Below, piece after piece: positions 15,897 to 24,919 of a stretch of 41,643 bases of DNA (position 1 is the first letter of the stretch; each line of letters opens with the position of its first letter). The notes under the pieces were generated by a model. It saw nothing but the letters and a program-made list of their open reading frames with translations, was not told the DNA's origin and ran no database searches. This stretch comes from Bacteroidales bacterium (GTDB lineage Bacteria; Bacteroidota; Bacteroidia; Bacteroidales; P3), in NCBI GenBank assembly GCA_024400665.1, contig JAKSML010000012.1, positions 1 to 41,643 of the forward strand. The letters are read 5' to 3'. Made by a program: the position numbers and the translations under genes.

Positions 15897-17963
15897 ATGA
15901 TGAATAAGTATAAACTGTTAGGGCTTTTGGTTGCGATGGTTGTTGTCTGCGGGACGTTGCAGGCCAAGCCGAAGAGCTACAGGCTTGCGTCGCCTGACGG
16001 CAAGCTGGTGAGCAACATTGTTTTTTCCGCAGAAGAGGGTGTCACTTACGACATCGTCTGTGATGGTGTCACTCTCATGAGGCCTTCTCATATCGGCCTC
16101 ACTCGCTTGGTGGCCAGTGGGAGGGCCTTGGTCAGCAGCCTCGAACTGGTGAGGGCCAGCAGGGTGCGTTTCGCCATAGAGCCTGTGCCTTCGCCGTTTA
16201 CGCGCCAGGCGGAGATGTACAGCAGTTATAACGAGATGATTTTCACGCTCAAGGACGGTCTCAGCCTCGTTTTCCGCGCCTACGACAATGGCGGCGTTGC
16301 CTACCGCTTTGTGTCGGCCAAAGAGTGTATCGTCCGTTCTGAGACGGTGGAATATAACTTTGCCGAGGACTTCACGGCTACGGCGCCCTACGTCTCGGCT
16401 TTCGATGAGAAGAGCCCCGACGTGCAGTATTCGACCTCTTTTGAGAACCTATACACCACGCTGCCGCTCTCGCAGCTCGACAGCCGCCGCCTCTGCTTCC
16501 TCCCTCTGCTGGTGCATGGTCCGCAGGGCATCAAGATATGCCTCACTGAGACGGCGCTGCACGACTTCCCCGGCCTCTATCTCAAAGGCACAGGCCAGAG
16601 CGGCCAGCTTGTGGGCGACCATGCTCGCTACCCTAAGCGCGTGGAACAGGGTGGCCACAACAACTTGCAGATGCTGGTCAAGGAACGCGAGGACTTCATC
16701 GCCAAGGTGCCTGCCGGCGCCAAGCTGCCGTGGCGCATCGCTATGGTGGCCCGCGACGATGCGCAGCTGGCCATGAACAACCTCAGCTATCTCCTCGCCG
16801 ACCCCTGCCGCCTCACCGACATCAGCTGGATCAAGCCGGGCAAGGTGGCTTGGGACTGGTGGAATAACTGGAATATCGAGGGGGTTGACTTCAAAGCCGG
16901 CATCAACAATGACACCTATAAATACTATATCGACTTTGCCTCGAAGAACGGTATCGAGTATGTCATCCTCGACGAGGGCTGGGCTGTGAACATGAAGGCC
17001 GACCTCTTTCAGGTGGTGCCGGAGATAGACCTGCCCATGCTGGTTCGCTACGCAGAAGAACGCAACGTGGGGCTCATCCTGTGGGCGGGCTACTATGCCT
17101 TTGACCGCGACATGGAGCGTGTGTGCCAGCACTATAGCGACATGGGCATCAAGGGTTTCAAGATAGACTTTATGGATCGCGACGACCAGGTGGTGACCGA
17201 CTTCTATTATCGCGCTGCCGCGATGTGTGCCAAATACCAGCTCGTGGCGGACTTCCACGGCGCCTTCAAGCCCGCAGGCCTCAACAGGACCTATCCCAAC
17301 GTGCTCAACTTCGAGGGGGTGGCGGGTTTGGAGCAGCTCAAGTGGGCGCCCAGCACATGGGACCAGGTGCAGTACGACACTGAGCTGCCCTTCATCCGCC
17401 AGACAGCAGGACCTATGGACTACACCCAGGGCGCTATGCACAATGCCGCCAAGGGATGCTACTTCCCCTGCTGGAGCGAGCCGATGAGCCAGGGCACCCG
17501 CTGCCATCAGCTGGCGCTGTATGTGGTGCTTGAGTCGCCCCTCAACATGATGTGCGACGCTCCCACCAACTACGAGAAGGAGAAGGAATGCACCAAGCTC
17601 ATCGCCTCCATCCCCACCACTTGGGATGAGACATACGTGCTTGACGGCAAGGTGGGCGAATATATCGTCACAGCCCGCCGCAAGGGCGATGTGTGGTATG
17701 TCGGCGGCATCACTAACTGGACGCCGCGCGACCTCGACGTCAACCTCAGCCAGCTGGGCAACGTCGAGGAGTATGTCTATTATGTCGATGGCAAGAACGC
17801 CGACCGCAAAGGCTCGGACTATCAGGCCATGTCGGTCACGGTGATCAACCAGAACAACTCCGACAAGGACATTGTCGAGACTGTCCATCTCGCTCCGGGA
17901 GGCGGCTTCCTGATGAAGGTGGTGGCAAAAGGCCCGCACACCTTCGGCACTCATCTTTATTAA
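15897..17963 (+). CDS. GH97 glycoside hydrolase, retaining (alpha-galactosidase) type
   Basis: The 688-residue protein has a signal peptide (residues 1-23, ending LQA), an N-terminal beta-sandwich, a TIM barrel (AWDWWNNWNIEGVDF, then EYVILDEGW) and a C-terminal beta domain, the GH97 plan. In the barrel, GFKIDFMDRDDQ places an aspartate (D424) where retaining GH97 enzymes have their nucleophile; inverting SusB-type members have Gly here. HGAF replaces the HEP motif of SusB, again fitting the retaining group. Those studied are alpha-galactosidases, so release of terminal alpha-galactose in the periplasm or at the surface is likely. It lies directly after galK. Either of the first two ATGs could be used. 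Confidence 0.88.
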   Translation: MMNKYKLLGLLVAMVVVCGTLQAKPKSYRLASPDGKLVSNIVFSAEEGVTYDIVCDGVTLMRPSHIGLTRLVASGRALVSSLELVRASRVRFAIEPVPSPFTRQAEMYSSYNEMIFTLKDGLSLVFRAYDNGGVAYRFVSAKECIVRSETVEYNFAEDFTATAPYVSAFDEKSPDVQYSTSFENLYTTLPLSQLDSRRLCFLPLLVHGPQGIKICLTETALHDFPGLYLKGTGQSGQLVGDHARYPKRVEQGGHNNLQMLVKEREDFIAKVPAGAKLPWRIAMVARDDAQLAMNNLSYLLADPCRLTDISWIKPGKVAWDWWNNWNIEGVDFKAGINNDTYKYYIDFASKNGIEYVILDEGWAVNMKADLFQVVPEIDLPMLVRYAEERNVGLILWAGYYAFDRDMERVCQHYSDMGIKGFKIDFMDRDDQVVTDFYYRAAAMCAKYQLVADFHGAFKPAGLNRTYPNVLNFEGVAGLEQLKWAPSTWDQVQYDTELPFIRQTAGPMDYTQGAMHNAAKGCYFPCWSEPMSQGTRCHQLALYVVLESPLNMMCDAPTNYEKEKECTKLIASIPTTWDETYVLDGKVGEYIVTARRKGDVWYVGGITNWTPRDLDVNLSQLGNVEEYVYYVDGKNADRKGSDYQAMSVTVINQNNSDKDIVETVHLAPGGGFLMKVVAKGPHTFGTHLY

Positions 17964-17982
17964 AACAGATTGGGATATGAAG

Positions 17983-18052
17983 AAAGTCCAGTCTTTTTTC
18001 GATAGCGAAGCGGAGAACAGACAGAGAGTCCAGTCTTTTTTCGATAGCGGAG
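17983..18052. repeat. Family F direct repeats with T-run
   Basis: AGTCCAGTCTTTTTTCGATA is followed by GCGAAGCGGAG in a first copy (about 17985-18015) and GCGGAG in a second (about 18026-18052). A third copy lies inverted at 21139-21177. The CTGTTCTCCGCT.CGCTATCG part (17999-18020, reverse) also occurs inside the M1 peptidase gene at 37658-37679. It is followed by CCTCCAAATCTCCCAATCCT (18068-18090), another simple motif seen at 5440-5470. Confidence 0.75.
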
Positions 18053-18109
18053 TTCAAAAGAAGGCAATCCTCCAAATCTCCCAATCCTCAAAACTTTAAA
18101 ACCTCAATT

Positions 18110-19333
18110 ATGAAAGCAAAATCTTATCGTCACATCGTCTTTCAGCTTTTCTTCGCCGTGATGTTCCTCATGCCTATGATGGCTTGCACCAAGCCTGAGG
18201 AACAACCCGCCGAACCCATCAACGATACTATCGTGAAGCCCGATATACCGCTCTGCGACAGCGTCTTCTTCTACGAACAGTGCCTTTACCGCCCCGGCGA
18301 CTACGGCTCGCAGAACTATCGCATCCCCGCCATCTGCACCCTGCCCGACGGCACCCTCCTCGCCGTGAACGACAAGCGCAAGTTCAATGAAGGCGACCTC
18401 CCGCAGGATATAGACATCGTCTGCCGTCGCAGCACCGACAACGGCCGCACCTGGAGCGAGCCGTCGAATATCATCGTCGGCACGGGCTACAAGCACGGCT
18501 ATGGCGACCCCGCCCTCGTCGTATGCCCCAATGGCGATGTGCTGTGCCTCTTCTGCGGTCTCAACGGCTTCTGGCAATCTACCGAGGCTGACCCGCAGGG
18601 CATCTTTGTCTCCCGCAGCACCGATGGCGGCGTGAGTTGGTCGCAGCCCGAGGACATCCACACCCTCGTGTGGGGCTCGCAGGCCCTCAACTCCGCGTGT
18701 CGCAACTACAAGGGCGGCTTCATCGCCTCCGGCAACGGACTGGTGCTGAAACGCGGCGAACACAAAGGCCGCATCATCCTCGTGGCAGCTCTCTGCCGCA
18801 AGAACGCCAATATTGCTGACAACTTCGCCGTCTATAGCGATGACAACGGCTACACCTGGCAGGTGTCTGACTGTGCCTTCTACGCTGGCGATGAGGCCAA
18901 GGTTGTGGAGCTGGTGGATGGCAGGGTGCTGATGAGTGTCCGCCAAAGCGGTCCCAGAGGTTATGCCATCTCGGAGGATGCGGGTGCCCATTGGGGCGCT
19001 TCATATACATGGCCAGAGATGACCACCAACGCCTGCAATGGCGAGCTTCTGCGCCTCAGCGCAGTTGATGAAGGCGGCGAGCGCAACATCTTGCTCCACT
19101 CCATCACCAACTCGATGAATCGCGAGAATGTGAGCGTCTTCATCAGCTACGACGAAGGCCGCACCTGGCAGGACCCTGTGACCCTCTGTGCAGGTCCCTC
19201 GGTCTATTCCTCCCTCACGCTCCAGCGCGACGGCACGATAGGCGCCTACATCGAGAAGAACCCCAACGGAGCCTGCGAGATGTGGTATCAGAACTTCACT
19301 TACGCCTGGCTCCTCAGTTTAATTGATAATTGA
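18110..19333 (+). CDS. Exo-alpha-sialidase (GH33) lipoprotein
   Basis: The 407-residue protein cleaves terminal sialic acid from glycans. It has a lipoprotein signal (MKAKSYRHIVFQLFFAVMF..MPMMAC, C26). The YRIP motif (R71) gives the first arginine of the carboxylate-binding triad. Five Asp-boxes follow: STDNGRTW (108-115), STDGGVSW, SDDNGYTW, SEDAGAHW and SYDEGRTW. GDLPQDIDIV holds the probable acid/base aspartate, SVRQSGPRG a second triad arginine region, and YSSLTLQRDGTIGAYIE the catalytic tyrosine region. It would act on the cell surface or in the periplasm. No sialic acid catabolic genes (nanA, nanE) are in the window. The final SLIDN and stop come from a family D repeat, so the native C-terminus may have been altered. 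Confidence 0.9.
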   Translation: MKAKSYRHIVFQLFFAVMFLMPMMACTKPEEQPAEPINDTIVKPDIPLCDSVFFYEQCLYRPGDYGSQNYRIPAICTLPDGTLLAVNDKRKFNEGDLPQDIDIVCRRSTDNGRTWSEPSNIIVGTGYKHGYGDPALVVCPNGDVLCLFCGLNGFWQSTEADPQGIFVSRSTDGGVSWSQPEDIHTLVWGSQALNSACRNYKGGFIASGNGLVLKRGEHKGRIILVAALCRKNANIADNFAVYSDDNGYTWQVSDCAFYAGDEAKVVELVDGRVLMSVRQSGPRGYAISEDAGAHWGASYTWPEMTTNACNGELLRLSAVDEGGERNILLHSITNSMNRENVSVFISYDEGRTWQDPVTLCAGPSVYSSLTLQRDGTIGAYIEKNPNGACEMWYQNFTYAWLLSLIDN

Positions 19334-19430
19334 TAATTGAAAATTGATAATTAGGCTGACGCATCCTTTGTATTGTCAATTCACTATTTCACTATTCACA
19401 ATTCACTGATCACAGGTCACATTTTACAGA
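19318..19430. repeat. Repeats D and C between sialidase and subtilase genes
   Basis: AATTGATAATTGATAATTGA (family D) overlaps the sialidase stop codon. After GGCTGACGCATCC and TATTGTCAATTC comes family C (ACTATTTCACTATTCACAATTCACTGATCACAGGTCAC). No promoter box is seen before the next ATG at 19441. Confidence 0.85.
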
Positions 19431-19440
19431 TTATAAAAGA

Positions 19441-21066
19441 ATGAAAAAGCTCTTAATCGTCGCACTCCTCCTCCAAGCTGTCGTTTCCCTGCATGGGCAG
19501 GAGGTATATAAATATTGGGTTCGCTTTGCCGACAAGGCAGGCTGCAGCTACGACATTTCGCACCCCTCGCAGTTCCTCAGCGAGCGTGCGCTGCAACGTC
19601 GCACCAACCAGCGTATCGCCGTTGACAGCCTCGACCTCCCCGTCTCCTCAGTGTATCTTCAAGCCCTGTCCGACATGGGTTACAGCATTCAGCACCGCTC
19701 CCGCTGGCTTAACGGCGCCGTCATCTACTCCGCCACCGACAGCCTCGGCACAGGGTTGGACTCCCTGCCCTTTGTGCGTGAAGTGCATCCCTTCGGACGT
19801 TTCTCCCTCACCCACCCCGACGATGCTGTCTCACCCCTCCCTCTCGACCGCCCCGAGCCATATACCTACGAGCCCTTCGAAGCATCCTACTATTTCTACG
19901 GATACGAGCAGATACGCCAGCTCTCCGGCATCAGGCTGCATAGCGAGGGCTATCAGGGTCAAGGCCTCGTCATAGGCGTCTGCGACGGCGGCTTCCCTGG
20001 CGTCGATTCCATCCCCTGTTTCGACTCCCTGCGCAACAGCGGCCGTCTCCTCGCAACGCGCGACTTTGTCTGGCTGGGCGATGAAGTCTTCAACACCAAT
20101 CAGCACGGCACCCTCGTCATGTCCAACATCGCCGCCTATCTGCCAGGCCTGTACGTCGGCACTGCCCCTATGGCCTCATACGTCCTCTGCCGCACTGAGA
20201 ACACCAGTAGCGAGAGCCTCCTTGAAGAATACAACTGGACCGCCGCCGCCGAATACCTCGACAGCCTCGGCGCCGACATCATCACCACCTCCCTCGGCTA
20301 CTTCTATTTCGATGACACTACCACCAGCCACACCCTTGCCGACCTCGACGGCCGTACGGCCCCTATCACTCAAGCCGCAGAGATAGCTGTCTCCCGCGGC
20401 ATCCTCGTCGTCAATGCCGCAGGCAACGACGGCAACAGCAGTCCCCAGCACCTCAACACTCCCGCTGATGCCCCCAGTGTCCTTACCGTAGGTGCCGCCA
20501 CCGCTGATGGCACCGTGGCAGACTTCAGCTCCTACGGCCCCACTGCTGACAGCCGCATCAAGCCCGACGTGCTCGCCTTCGGACAAGGCGTCTCCTGCAT
20601 CAATCCGCAAGGCTACATCGTCACCGCAAGCGGCACCTCCATGGCCTGCCCCATCCTCGCCGGCATGATGGCCTGCCTCTGGCAACGCTATCCACGTCTC
20701 ACCCCTCGTCAGCTCTGCGACAGCGTCCGCTCATGGGGCAGCACCTCGCGACTCCCCGACCTCCACGGCGGCTTCGGCATCCCCGACTTCAGCCGAGCCT
20801 TCCCGCACGATACAACGGCCGCCATCCACACACTTAATCCCGAAAAAGAGTTCCCCCTCTTCATCGCATCGCAGGGAACTCTCACAATCAGATTTCAAGA
20901 ACCTCCCGAGCCTGTTGAGATGATCCTCATCGACATCCAGGGTCGCCAATGTCTCCGCCATCCACTCAACTCTCAACTCGAACAACAGATTGACATATCC
21001 TCGCTCCCCGCAGGCTTCTATGTGGCTCACATAGGCGCTGAATCTTTCAAAGTGATAATAAAGTAA
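19441..21066 (+). CDS. Secreted subtilisin-like serine protease (S8) with T9SS tail
   Basis: The 541-residue protein has a signal peptide (residues 1-20, ending LHGQ), a propeptide-like N-terminal region, and an S8 catalytic domain with D182 (GVCDGG), H222 (NQHGTLV), oxyanion N329 (NAAGNDG) and S400 (GTSMACP). The last ~75 residues (PVEMILIDIQGRQCLRHPL...IDISSLPAGFYVAHIG) are a type A T9SS sorting domain, so the enzyme is exported across the outer membrane. It could degrade mucin or other host protein, in line with the adjoining sialidase. All catalytic residues are present. Confidence 0.92.
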   Translation: MKKLLIVALLLQAVVSLHGQEVYKYWVRFADKAGCSYDISHPSQFLSERALQRRTNQRIAVDSLDLPVSSVYLQALSDMGYSIQHRSRWLNGAVIYSATDSLGTGLDSLPFVREVHPFGRFSLTHPDDAVSPLPLDRPEPYTYEPFEASYYFYGYEQIRQLSGIRLHSEGYQGQGLVIGVCDGGFPGVDSIPCFDSLRNSGRLLATRDFVWLGDEVFNTNQHGTLVMSNIAAYLPGLYVGTAPMASYVLCRTENTSSESLLEEYNWTAAAEYLDSLGADIITTSLGYFYFDDTTTSHTLADLDGRTAPITQAAEIAVSRGILVVNAAGNDGNSSPQHLNTPADAPSVLTVGAATADGTVADFSSYGPTADSRIKPDVLAFGQGVSCINPQGYIVTASGTSMACPILAGMMACLWQRYPRLTPRQLCDSVRSWGSTSRLPDLHGGFGIPDFSRAFPHDTTAAIHTLNPEKEFPLFIASQGTLTIRFQEPPEPVEMILIDIQGRQCLRHPLNSQLEQQIDISSLPAGFYVAHIGAESFKVIIK

Positions 21067-21689
21067 ATTGATGAATGAAAAATAAAGGAATAAAAAGTGA
21101 GAGCGGTGGTCGTCGTGCGGCAGCCCACCCTTTTATTCTCCGCTACACTATCGAAAAAGACAGGACTTTCTTCATAAATAATTCGCCTGTTCAAAAATAA
21201 ACGGCCCGGTGCATCCTTTCTCTTCTCTGTCCAAGTTCACGGTCGGGAGCACGCAGGGCCGTTTGAGTAATGAATAATTAATAATGAGTAATGAGTGGGG
21301 CGGTTGCCGTTTGAGTAATGAATAATGAAAAGATGTTTAGATATTCTGACATCCAGATATTCAGAATCTGAAAATCTCTTCATCTGAAAATCTTTCTGAT
21401 AATGAGTGGGGCGGAAACCATTATTCATTATTCAATACTCTTCAAATCTTCAATACATACAATAGACGTTTGACCATGCCCAAATATTCGCCAAAGCGTG
21501 AATTTTTTTCAAATTGAGAATTGGTCTGACGCGTCGGTTGTATTGTCAGATTCACAGAGAAGGTCAGCCCTATTCGATGGGCCGATTGAGTAATGAATAA
21601 CGAATTGTTAGTTCACAGATCACAGATCACAGATCACAATTCACAGATCACAGATCACAGTTCACAGATCACAGATCACAGTTCACTGA
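21067..21689. repeat. Long mixed repeat region between convergent genes
   Basis: No gene is visible in these 623 nt between the convergent subtilase and GH97 genes. In order: a family B-like half (GAATGAAAAATAAAGGAATAA), an inverted family F copy (21139-21177), family A units (21260-21315), the second copy of the 104-bp module (21311-21414), mirror arms, a unique piece (21445-21530) with CAAATATTCGCCAAAGCGTG, and a family C run of about ten ACAGATCAC / ACAGTTCAC units (21608-21690). This last run ends in the GH97 stop codon. Confidence 0.9.
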
Positions 21690-23771
21690 TCACTTGTCTT
21701 CTACGGGGCGGAAGATGACTGCGCAGCCGCCTCCTGGGGCGAGGTGCAGCTTCAGATTGGTGCGAGAGGTGACCTCTTGTTGTGTGATGCTGTAGGAGGT
21801 GGGATTGCTGCGGTAGTCGGCATCGGGACTGTCGGCGTAGAGGGTGGCGGTGAAGTGCTTGCGGCGGCCTTCGCGGCTGAGGAAGGTGAGCGGCACGGTG
21901 ATGTCGCGTGCCTCTTCGTTGGTGGCTGCGGCGAGGTAGTATGTGCTGTTCGTGCGGCGTGCGATGACGACAAACTGTCCGGGTTCGCCCTGCAGGGCTT
22001 CAGACCAGTCGTAGTCGGGGTTGAAGTCGCGGAAGAATTGGAACATGGGGTGGCCTTCGTAGTTCTCGATAAGGTCTGCGGCCATCACGAGCGGCGAGTA
22101 GAGGAGGACCCACAGCGACACTTGTTTGGCGAGGGTGGTGTGGACGCGGCATTCGCGGGCGTCCTTCTGGTTCCACTGCTTGCTGTCGGGGTACTTTCCA
22201 AGACACTTGTAGGTGATATCGAAGATGCCAGGGGTGTAGTCCATCGGGCCTGCGAGGAGGCGGGTGAAAGGCAGGGTGACCTGGTGCGAGGGTGCGTTGC
22301 CGTCGCTCCAGGCGTTCCACTCCATGCCGCGGGCACCTTCGCCGCTCATGAGGTTGGGGTAGGTGCGGCGCAGGCCTGTGGGCTTGATGGGTTCGTGGAC
22401 GTCGAGTGCGAGGCCGTATTGGGCGGCTGTCTGCATAGCGCGGGCGTAATGCTGCACACCGTAGCGCGAATGGTGTATCTCGCGGTTGGGGAAGCCTCCG
22501 GCATAGCCGGTCTTCACTGCGTGGACGCCGTGGTCGCTGCACCAAGCGTAGGCCTCCTCCATCTGGGTTTCGTAGTTGGGTATGTTGCCGCCCGTCTCGT
22601 GGTGGATGATGACCTCCACGCCCTTGCTCTTGGCGTAGGCGAGGACGCTGTCGATATCGAAGTCGGGCGCGGCATGGGTGAAGTCGAAGACCTGTGTGCC
22701 GCCCCACTGCTCCCAGCCTTGGTTCCAGCCTTCGAAGAGCACGGCGTCGATGTTGTTCGCGGTAGCGAAATCGATATAGCGGATGGCGTTAGCCGTGGTG
22801 GCGCCGTGACGGCTGTCGGGCACCCAGCTGTTGATGCCGAGGTGCATGCCCCACCATACGCCCACGTATTTCATGGGGCGGTACTGTTCGGGGTGGGGGA
22901 GGGCGCAGGGTTCGTTGAGACAGAGAATCATGTCGTTGTTGATGAGATCGACAGCTTTGCGGCCGATGGAGATGGTGCGCCATGAGGTGACGAGCTGCCG
23001 GCTCTCGATGTGATAGGCATACTGGATGGCGCTGTCGGCGCTGGGTGCCAGCCAAGTCTTGAAACAGGTCTTGGCCTGTTTGTCAGAATCGGTATTGCCG
23101 TGGTAGCCCGCCGTATCACGCACGAGGGTCATCTCGGGCATATCGCGGAGGTTGGCCTCGTGGATGGCGCCGTAGATGCCGTTTTTTAGGCGGAAGGTGA
23201 AGGGCGTGTTGGCGTCGGCAGTCTGCGAGATGGGCTGCTCGCGATAGGCGAACTCATAGCTCTCAAAGTTGGCAGGGATGCTCCAGCAGGTGCCGTCGGA
23301 GGGGAACAGGTAGCGGGTGTTGTCGCCGCGAAGGAGGCGCCCCGTGGTGTCGCTGAGGCGATACTCGTAGCGGAAAGCCACGCCGTTGTCGAACACGCGG
23401 ATGCGGATATCGAGGCTGTCGCCAGAAGTGACTCCATGGGTGCGCAGCAACATCTCTTTGTAGTGCTCCCGCACCTCTTTGCGTTCGCCCCACGGCAGAT
23501 GCCATGTAGTATCGACTTCGGGGCTGCGGAGGATGGTGTCGAGATGGTAGGCCTCACGGCTTTCGGCAACATCGAGACAGAGGTTGCGGACTTGGAGAAA
23601 CTGATGGTTATCGACTTTGATGTTGAGGGCCCATCCGCAAAATTGTGAGTAGTCGTCATAGTGGTAGTCGAACACATTTACACGGATATCGCCGTCTGGC
23701 GAGGTGACAATGTGGTGGTTGCATGCCGAGAGCAACAGTATTGCGGCGAGGAACGGAATTAAGCGTTTCAT
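21690..23771 (-). CDS. GH97 glycoside hydrolase lipoprotein, inverting (SusB) type
   Basis: The 693-residue protein has a lipoprotein signal (MKRLIPFLAAILLLSAC, C17), an N-terminal beta-sandwich, a TIM barrel (KYVGVWWGMHLG, VLFEGWNQGW, IHHETGGN) and a C-terminal beta domain. In contrast to the other GH97 at 15897, the nucleophile position is Gly (VKTGYAGG, about 419-426), while HEPIKPTG (E460) and SGEGARGMEW (E478, E484) supply glutamates in the positions used as general bases and acid by SusB. An inverting alpha-glucosidase is therefore most likely. Its ATG overlaps the stop of the upstream methylase gene (ATGA, 23768-23771), so the two are translationally coupled. Its stop lies in a family C repeat. 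Confidence 0.88.
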   Translation of the reverse strand: MKRLIPFLAAILLLSACNHHIVTSPDGDIRVNVFDYHYDDYSQFCGWALNIKVDNHQFLQVRNLCLDVAESREAYHLDTILRSPEVDTTWHLPWGERKEVREHYKEMLLRTHGVTSGDSLDIRIRVFDNGVAFRYEYRLSDTTGRLLRGDNTRYLFPSDGTCWSIPANFESYEFAYREQPISQTADANTPFTFRLKNGIYGAIHEANLRDMPEMTLVRDTAGYHGNTDSDKQAKTCFKTWLAPSADSAIQYAYHIESRQLVTSWRTISIGRKAVDLINNDMILCLNEPCALPHPEQYRPMKYVGVWWGMHLGINSWVPDSRHGATTANAIRYIDFATANNIDAVLFEGWNQGWEQWGGTQVFDFTHAAPDFDIDSVLAYAKSKGVEVIIHHETGGNIPNYETQMEEAYAWCSDHGVHAVKTGYAGGFPNREIHHSRYGVQHYARAMQTAAQYGLALDVHEPIKPTGLRRTYPNLMSGEGARGMEWNAWSDGNAPSHQVTLPFTRLLAGPMDYTPGIFDITYKCLGKYPDSKQWNQKDARECRVHTTLAKQVSLWVLLYSPLVMAADLIENYEGHPMFQFFRDFNPDYDWSEALQGEPGQFVVIARRTNSTYYLAAATNEEARDITVPLTFLSREGRRKHFTATLYADSPDADYRSNPTSYSITQQEVTSRTNLKLHLAPGGGCAVIFRPVEDK

Positions 23772-24559
23772 GGCTCCAAACCCTCATTGACGTTTGAGAT
23801 ACTCGTCTTGCACAGTTCGGCGCAGAGGATGGCGCAGGCCACGCTGGCGTTGAGGCTCTCGGCTGTGCCGCCGAGGTTGGGGATGGTGACGCGATGGGTG
23901 ACGTACTGCTGCACCTCGGGGGTGATGCCGCGCGACTCGTTGCCGATAACCAGCACGGCGCCTTCTTCGGGCAGGCTGAGGGTCTTGCCGCCCCAGATGC
24001 TTTCGCCGTCGAGCAGTGCCCCGAAGACAGGTTTGCCGCAGCGGGCGAGGTAGTGCGGGAGGTCGCAGTACTCTATCGTGGTGCGGAGCAGTCCGCCCAT
24101 GGTGGATTGCACCACCTTGGGGTTGAAGCAGGAGACAGAGCCGTGGCTGCAGACGATGTGACGGATGCCGAACCAGTCGGCCGTGCGGATGATGGTGCCG
24201 AGATTGCCGGGGTCTTGAAGGTGGTCGAGGGCGAGGATGAGCGGAGCCTCAGCGGAGCTATGGCGGAGTTTCTCCGATACCGCGCTGCGGTCGAGGAGCA
24301 TCCACACTTCATTGGGAGTTTTCATGCCGGAGAGGCGTTCGAGGGCTTCGCTATCGACCTCGAAAAAAGTGTCATTATTTGGTGCAAAATTGTGTTTGGA
24401 AAACCACAAATTTGTTGCACAGAGCACCTTTATGGGAAGATTTGCAGATAGTATTTCGTCGCACATCTTTACCCCTTCTACAACAAAAACGGACTCATCG
24501 TCGCATCTCTTTTGTTGCTTATATACAGCGAGTTCTTTTAATTTTGCCTTTGAAATCAT
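23768..24559 (-). CDS. SpoU/TrmH-family RNA 2'-O-methyltransferase
   Basis: The 263-residue protein has an N-terminal RNA-binding part (VFVVEGVKMCDEIL near 25-37) and the three SPOUT motifs: LDHLQDPGNLGTIIRTADW (111-129), VIGNESRGI (about 206-214) and NLGGTAESLNASVA (about 230-245). Such enzymes methylate ribose 2'-OH in rRNA or tRNA using S-adenosylmethionine. The start at 24559 is chosen because homologues start close to SKAKLKELAVYK and because the TATCTTTG promoter box lies only 4 nt upstream; a longer frame to 24625 would start before this box. The mRNA is probably leaderless or almost so. It is cotranscribed with the GH97 gene, an odd pairing. Confidence 0.88.
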   Translation of the reverse strand: MISKAKLKELAVYKQQKRCDDESVFVVEGVKMCDEILSANLPIKVLCATNLWFSKHNFAPNNDTFFEVDSEALERLSGMKTPNEVWMLLDRSAVSEKLRHSSAEAPLILALDHLQDPGNLGTIIRTADWFGIRHIVCSHGSVSCFNPKVVQSTMGGLLRTTIEYCDLPHYLARCGKPVFGALLDGESIWGGKTLSLPEEGAVLVIGNESRGITPEVQQYVTHRVTIPNLGGTAESLNASVACAILCAELCKTSISNVNEGLEP

Positions 24560-24563
24560 GACG

Positions 24564-24571
24564 CAAAGATA
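24564..24571 (-). promoter_or_regulatory. -7 element of the RNA methylase promoter
   Basis: Read on the minus strand, TATCTTTG (24571-24564) ends 4 nt before the ATG at 24559. Transcription would begin at or next to the start codon. A -33 match at the usual spacing is not clear. Confidence 0.6.
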
Positions 24572-24592
24572 CAAATTTTTTTCAAATAAATT

Positions 24593-24622
24593 TTGCCATG
24601 TCGAAAAAAAGTAGTAATTTTG
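24593..24622 (+). promoter_or_regulatory. Promoter of tRNA-His
   Basis: TTG at 24593-24595 and TAATTTTG at 24615-24622 with a 19-bp spacer match the Bacteroidota -33/-7 consensus. The tRNA begins 23 nt downstream. The box sits back to back with the promoter of the divergent methylase gene. Confidence 0.75.
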
Positions 24623-24644
24623 CACCCGATTTCAGAATCAGGAT

Positions 24645-24722
24645 GGTGGGCGTAGCTCAGCTGGTTAGAGTGCCGGATTGTGGATCCGAAGGTCGTGGGT
24701 TCGAACCCCACCTCCCACCCCA
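24645..24722 (+). tRNA. tRNA-His (anticodon GTG)
   Basis: The cloverleaf is complete: acceptor GTGGGCG / CTCCCAC (one mismatch at the sixth pair), D-arm GCTCAGCTGGTTAGAGT, anticodon loop TTGTGGA with anticodon GTG, T-arm GTGGGTTCGAACCCCAC, discriminator C and an encoded CCA end. The encoded extra G at -1 opposite C73 is the histidine identity element. A strong terminator follows. Confidence 0.95.
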
Positions 24723-24732
24723 AAGAAATCTT

Positions 24733-24760
24733 AAAGCAGGTTGAAAGACCTGCTTTTTTT
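24733..24760 (+). terminator. Intrinsic terminator of tRNA-His
   Basis: AAAGCAGGT (24733-24741) pairs with ACCTGCTTT (24748-24756) around a 6-nt loop and is followed by a T-run to 24760. This is the clearest classical terminator in the window. Confidence 0.9.
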
Positions 24761-24861
24761 ATTGTGAGGAGGCCGTGCGGAAGCTCGCTTTCTGTGTGAT
24801 TGAGAATTGGTGCGGTTGCTGCCAATTTGTATTGTCGATTCACTATTCACTTGTTGTAAAT

Positions 24862-24901
24862 AAAGAAGAGGGCAAGACTTTTATGGTCTCGCCCTCTTTT
24901 A
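24862..24901 (-). terminator. Terminator of the lipoprotein gene, bidirectional
   Basis: GAGGGCAAGAC (24868-24878) pairs with GTCTCGCCCTC (24886-24896), one mismatch, flanked by A-rich and T-rich ends on both strands. It lies about 20 nt after the stop of the minus-strand lipoprotein gene. Confidence 0.8.
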
Positions 24902-24919
24902 TATCAGCATAGGTGGCTA

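Noticed and set aside
16449-17954. 501-codon antisense frame opposite GH97
   Set aside because: Long but only mirrors the coding gene; no domain, no promoter, no ribosome site.
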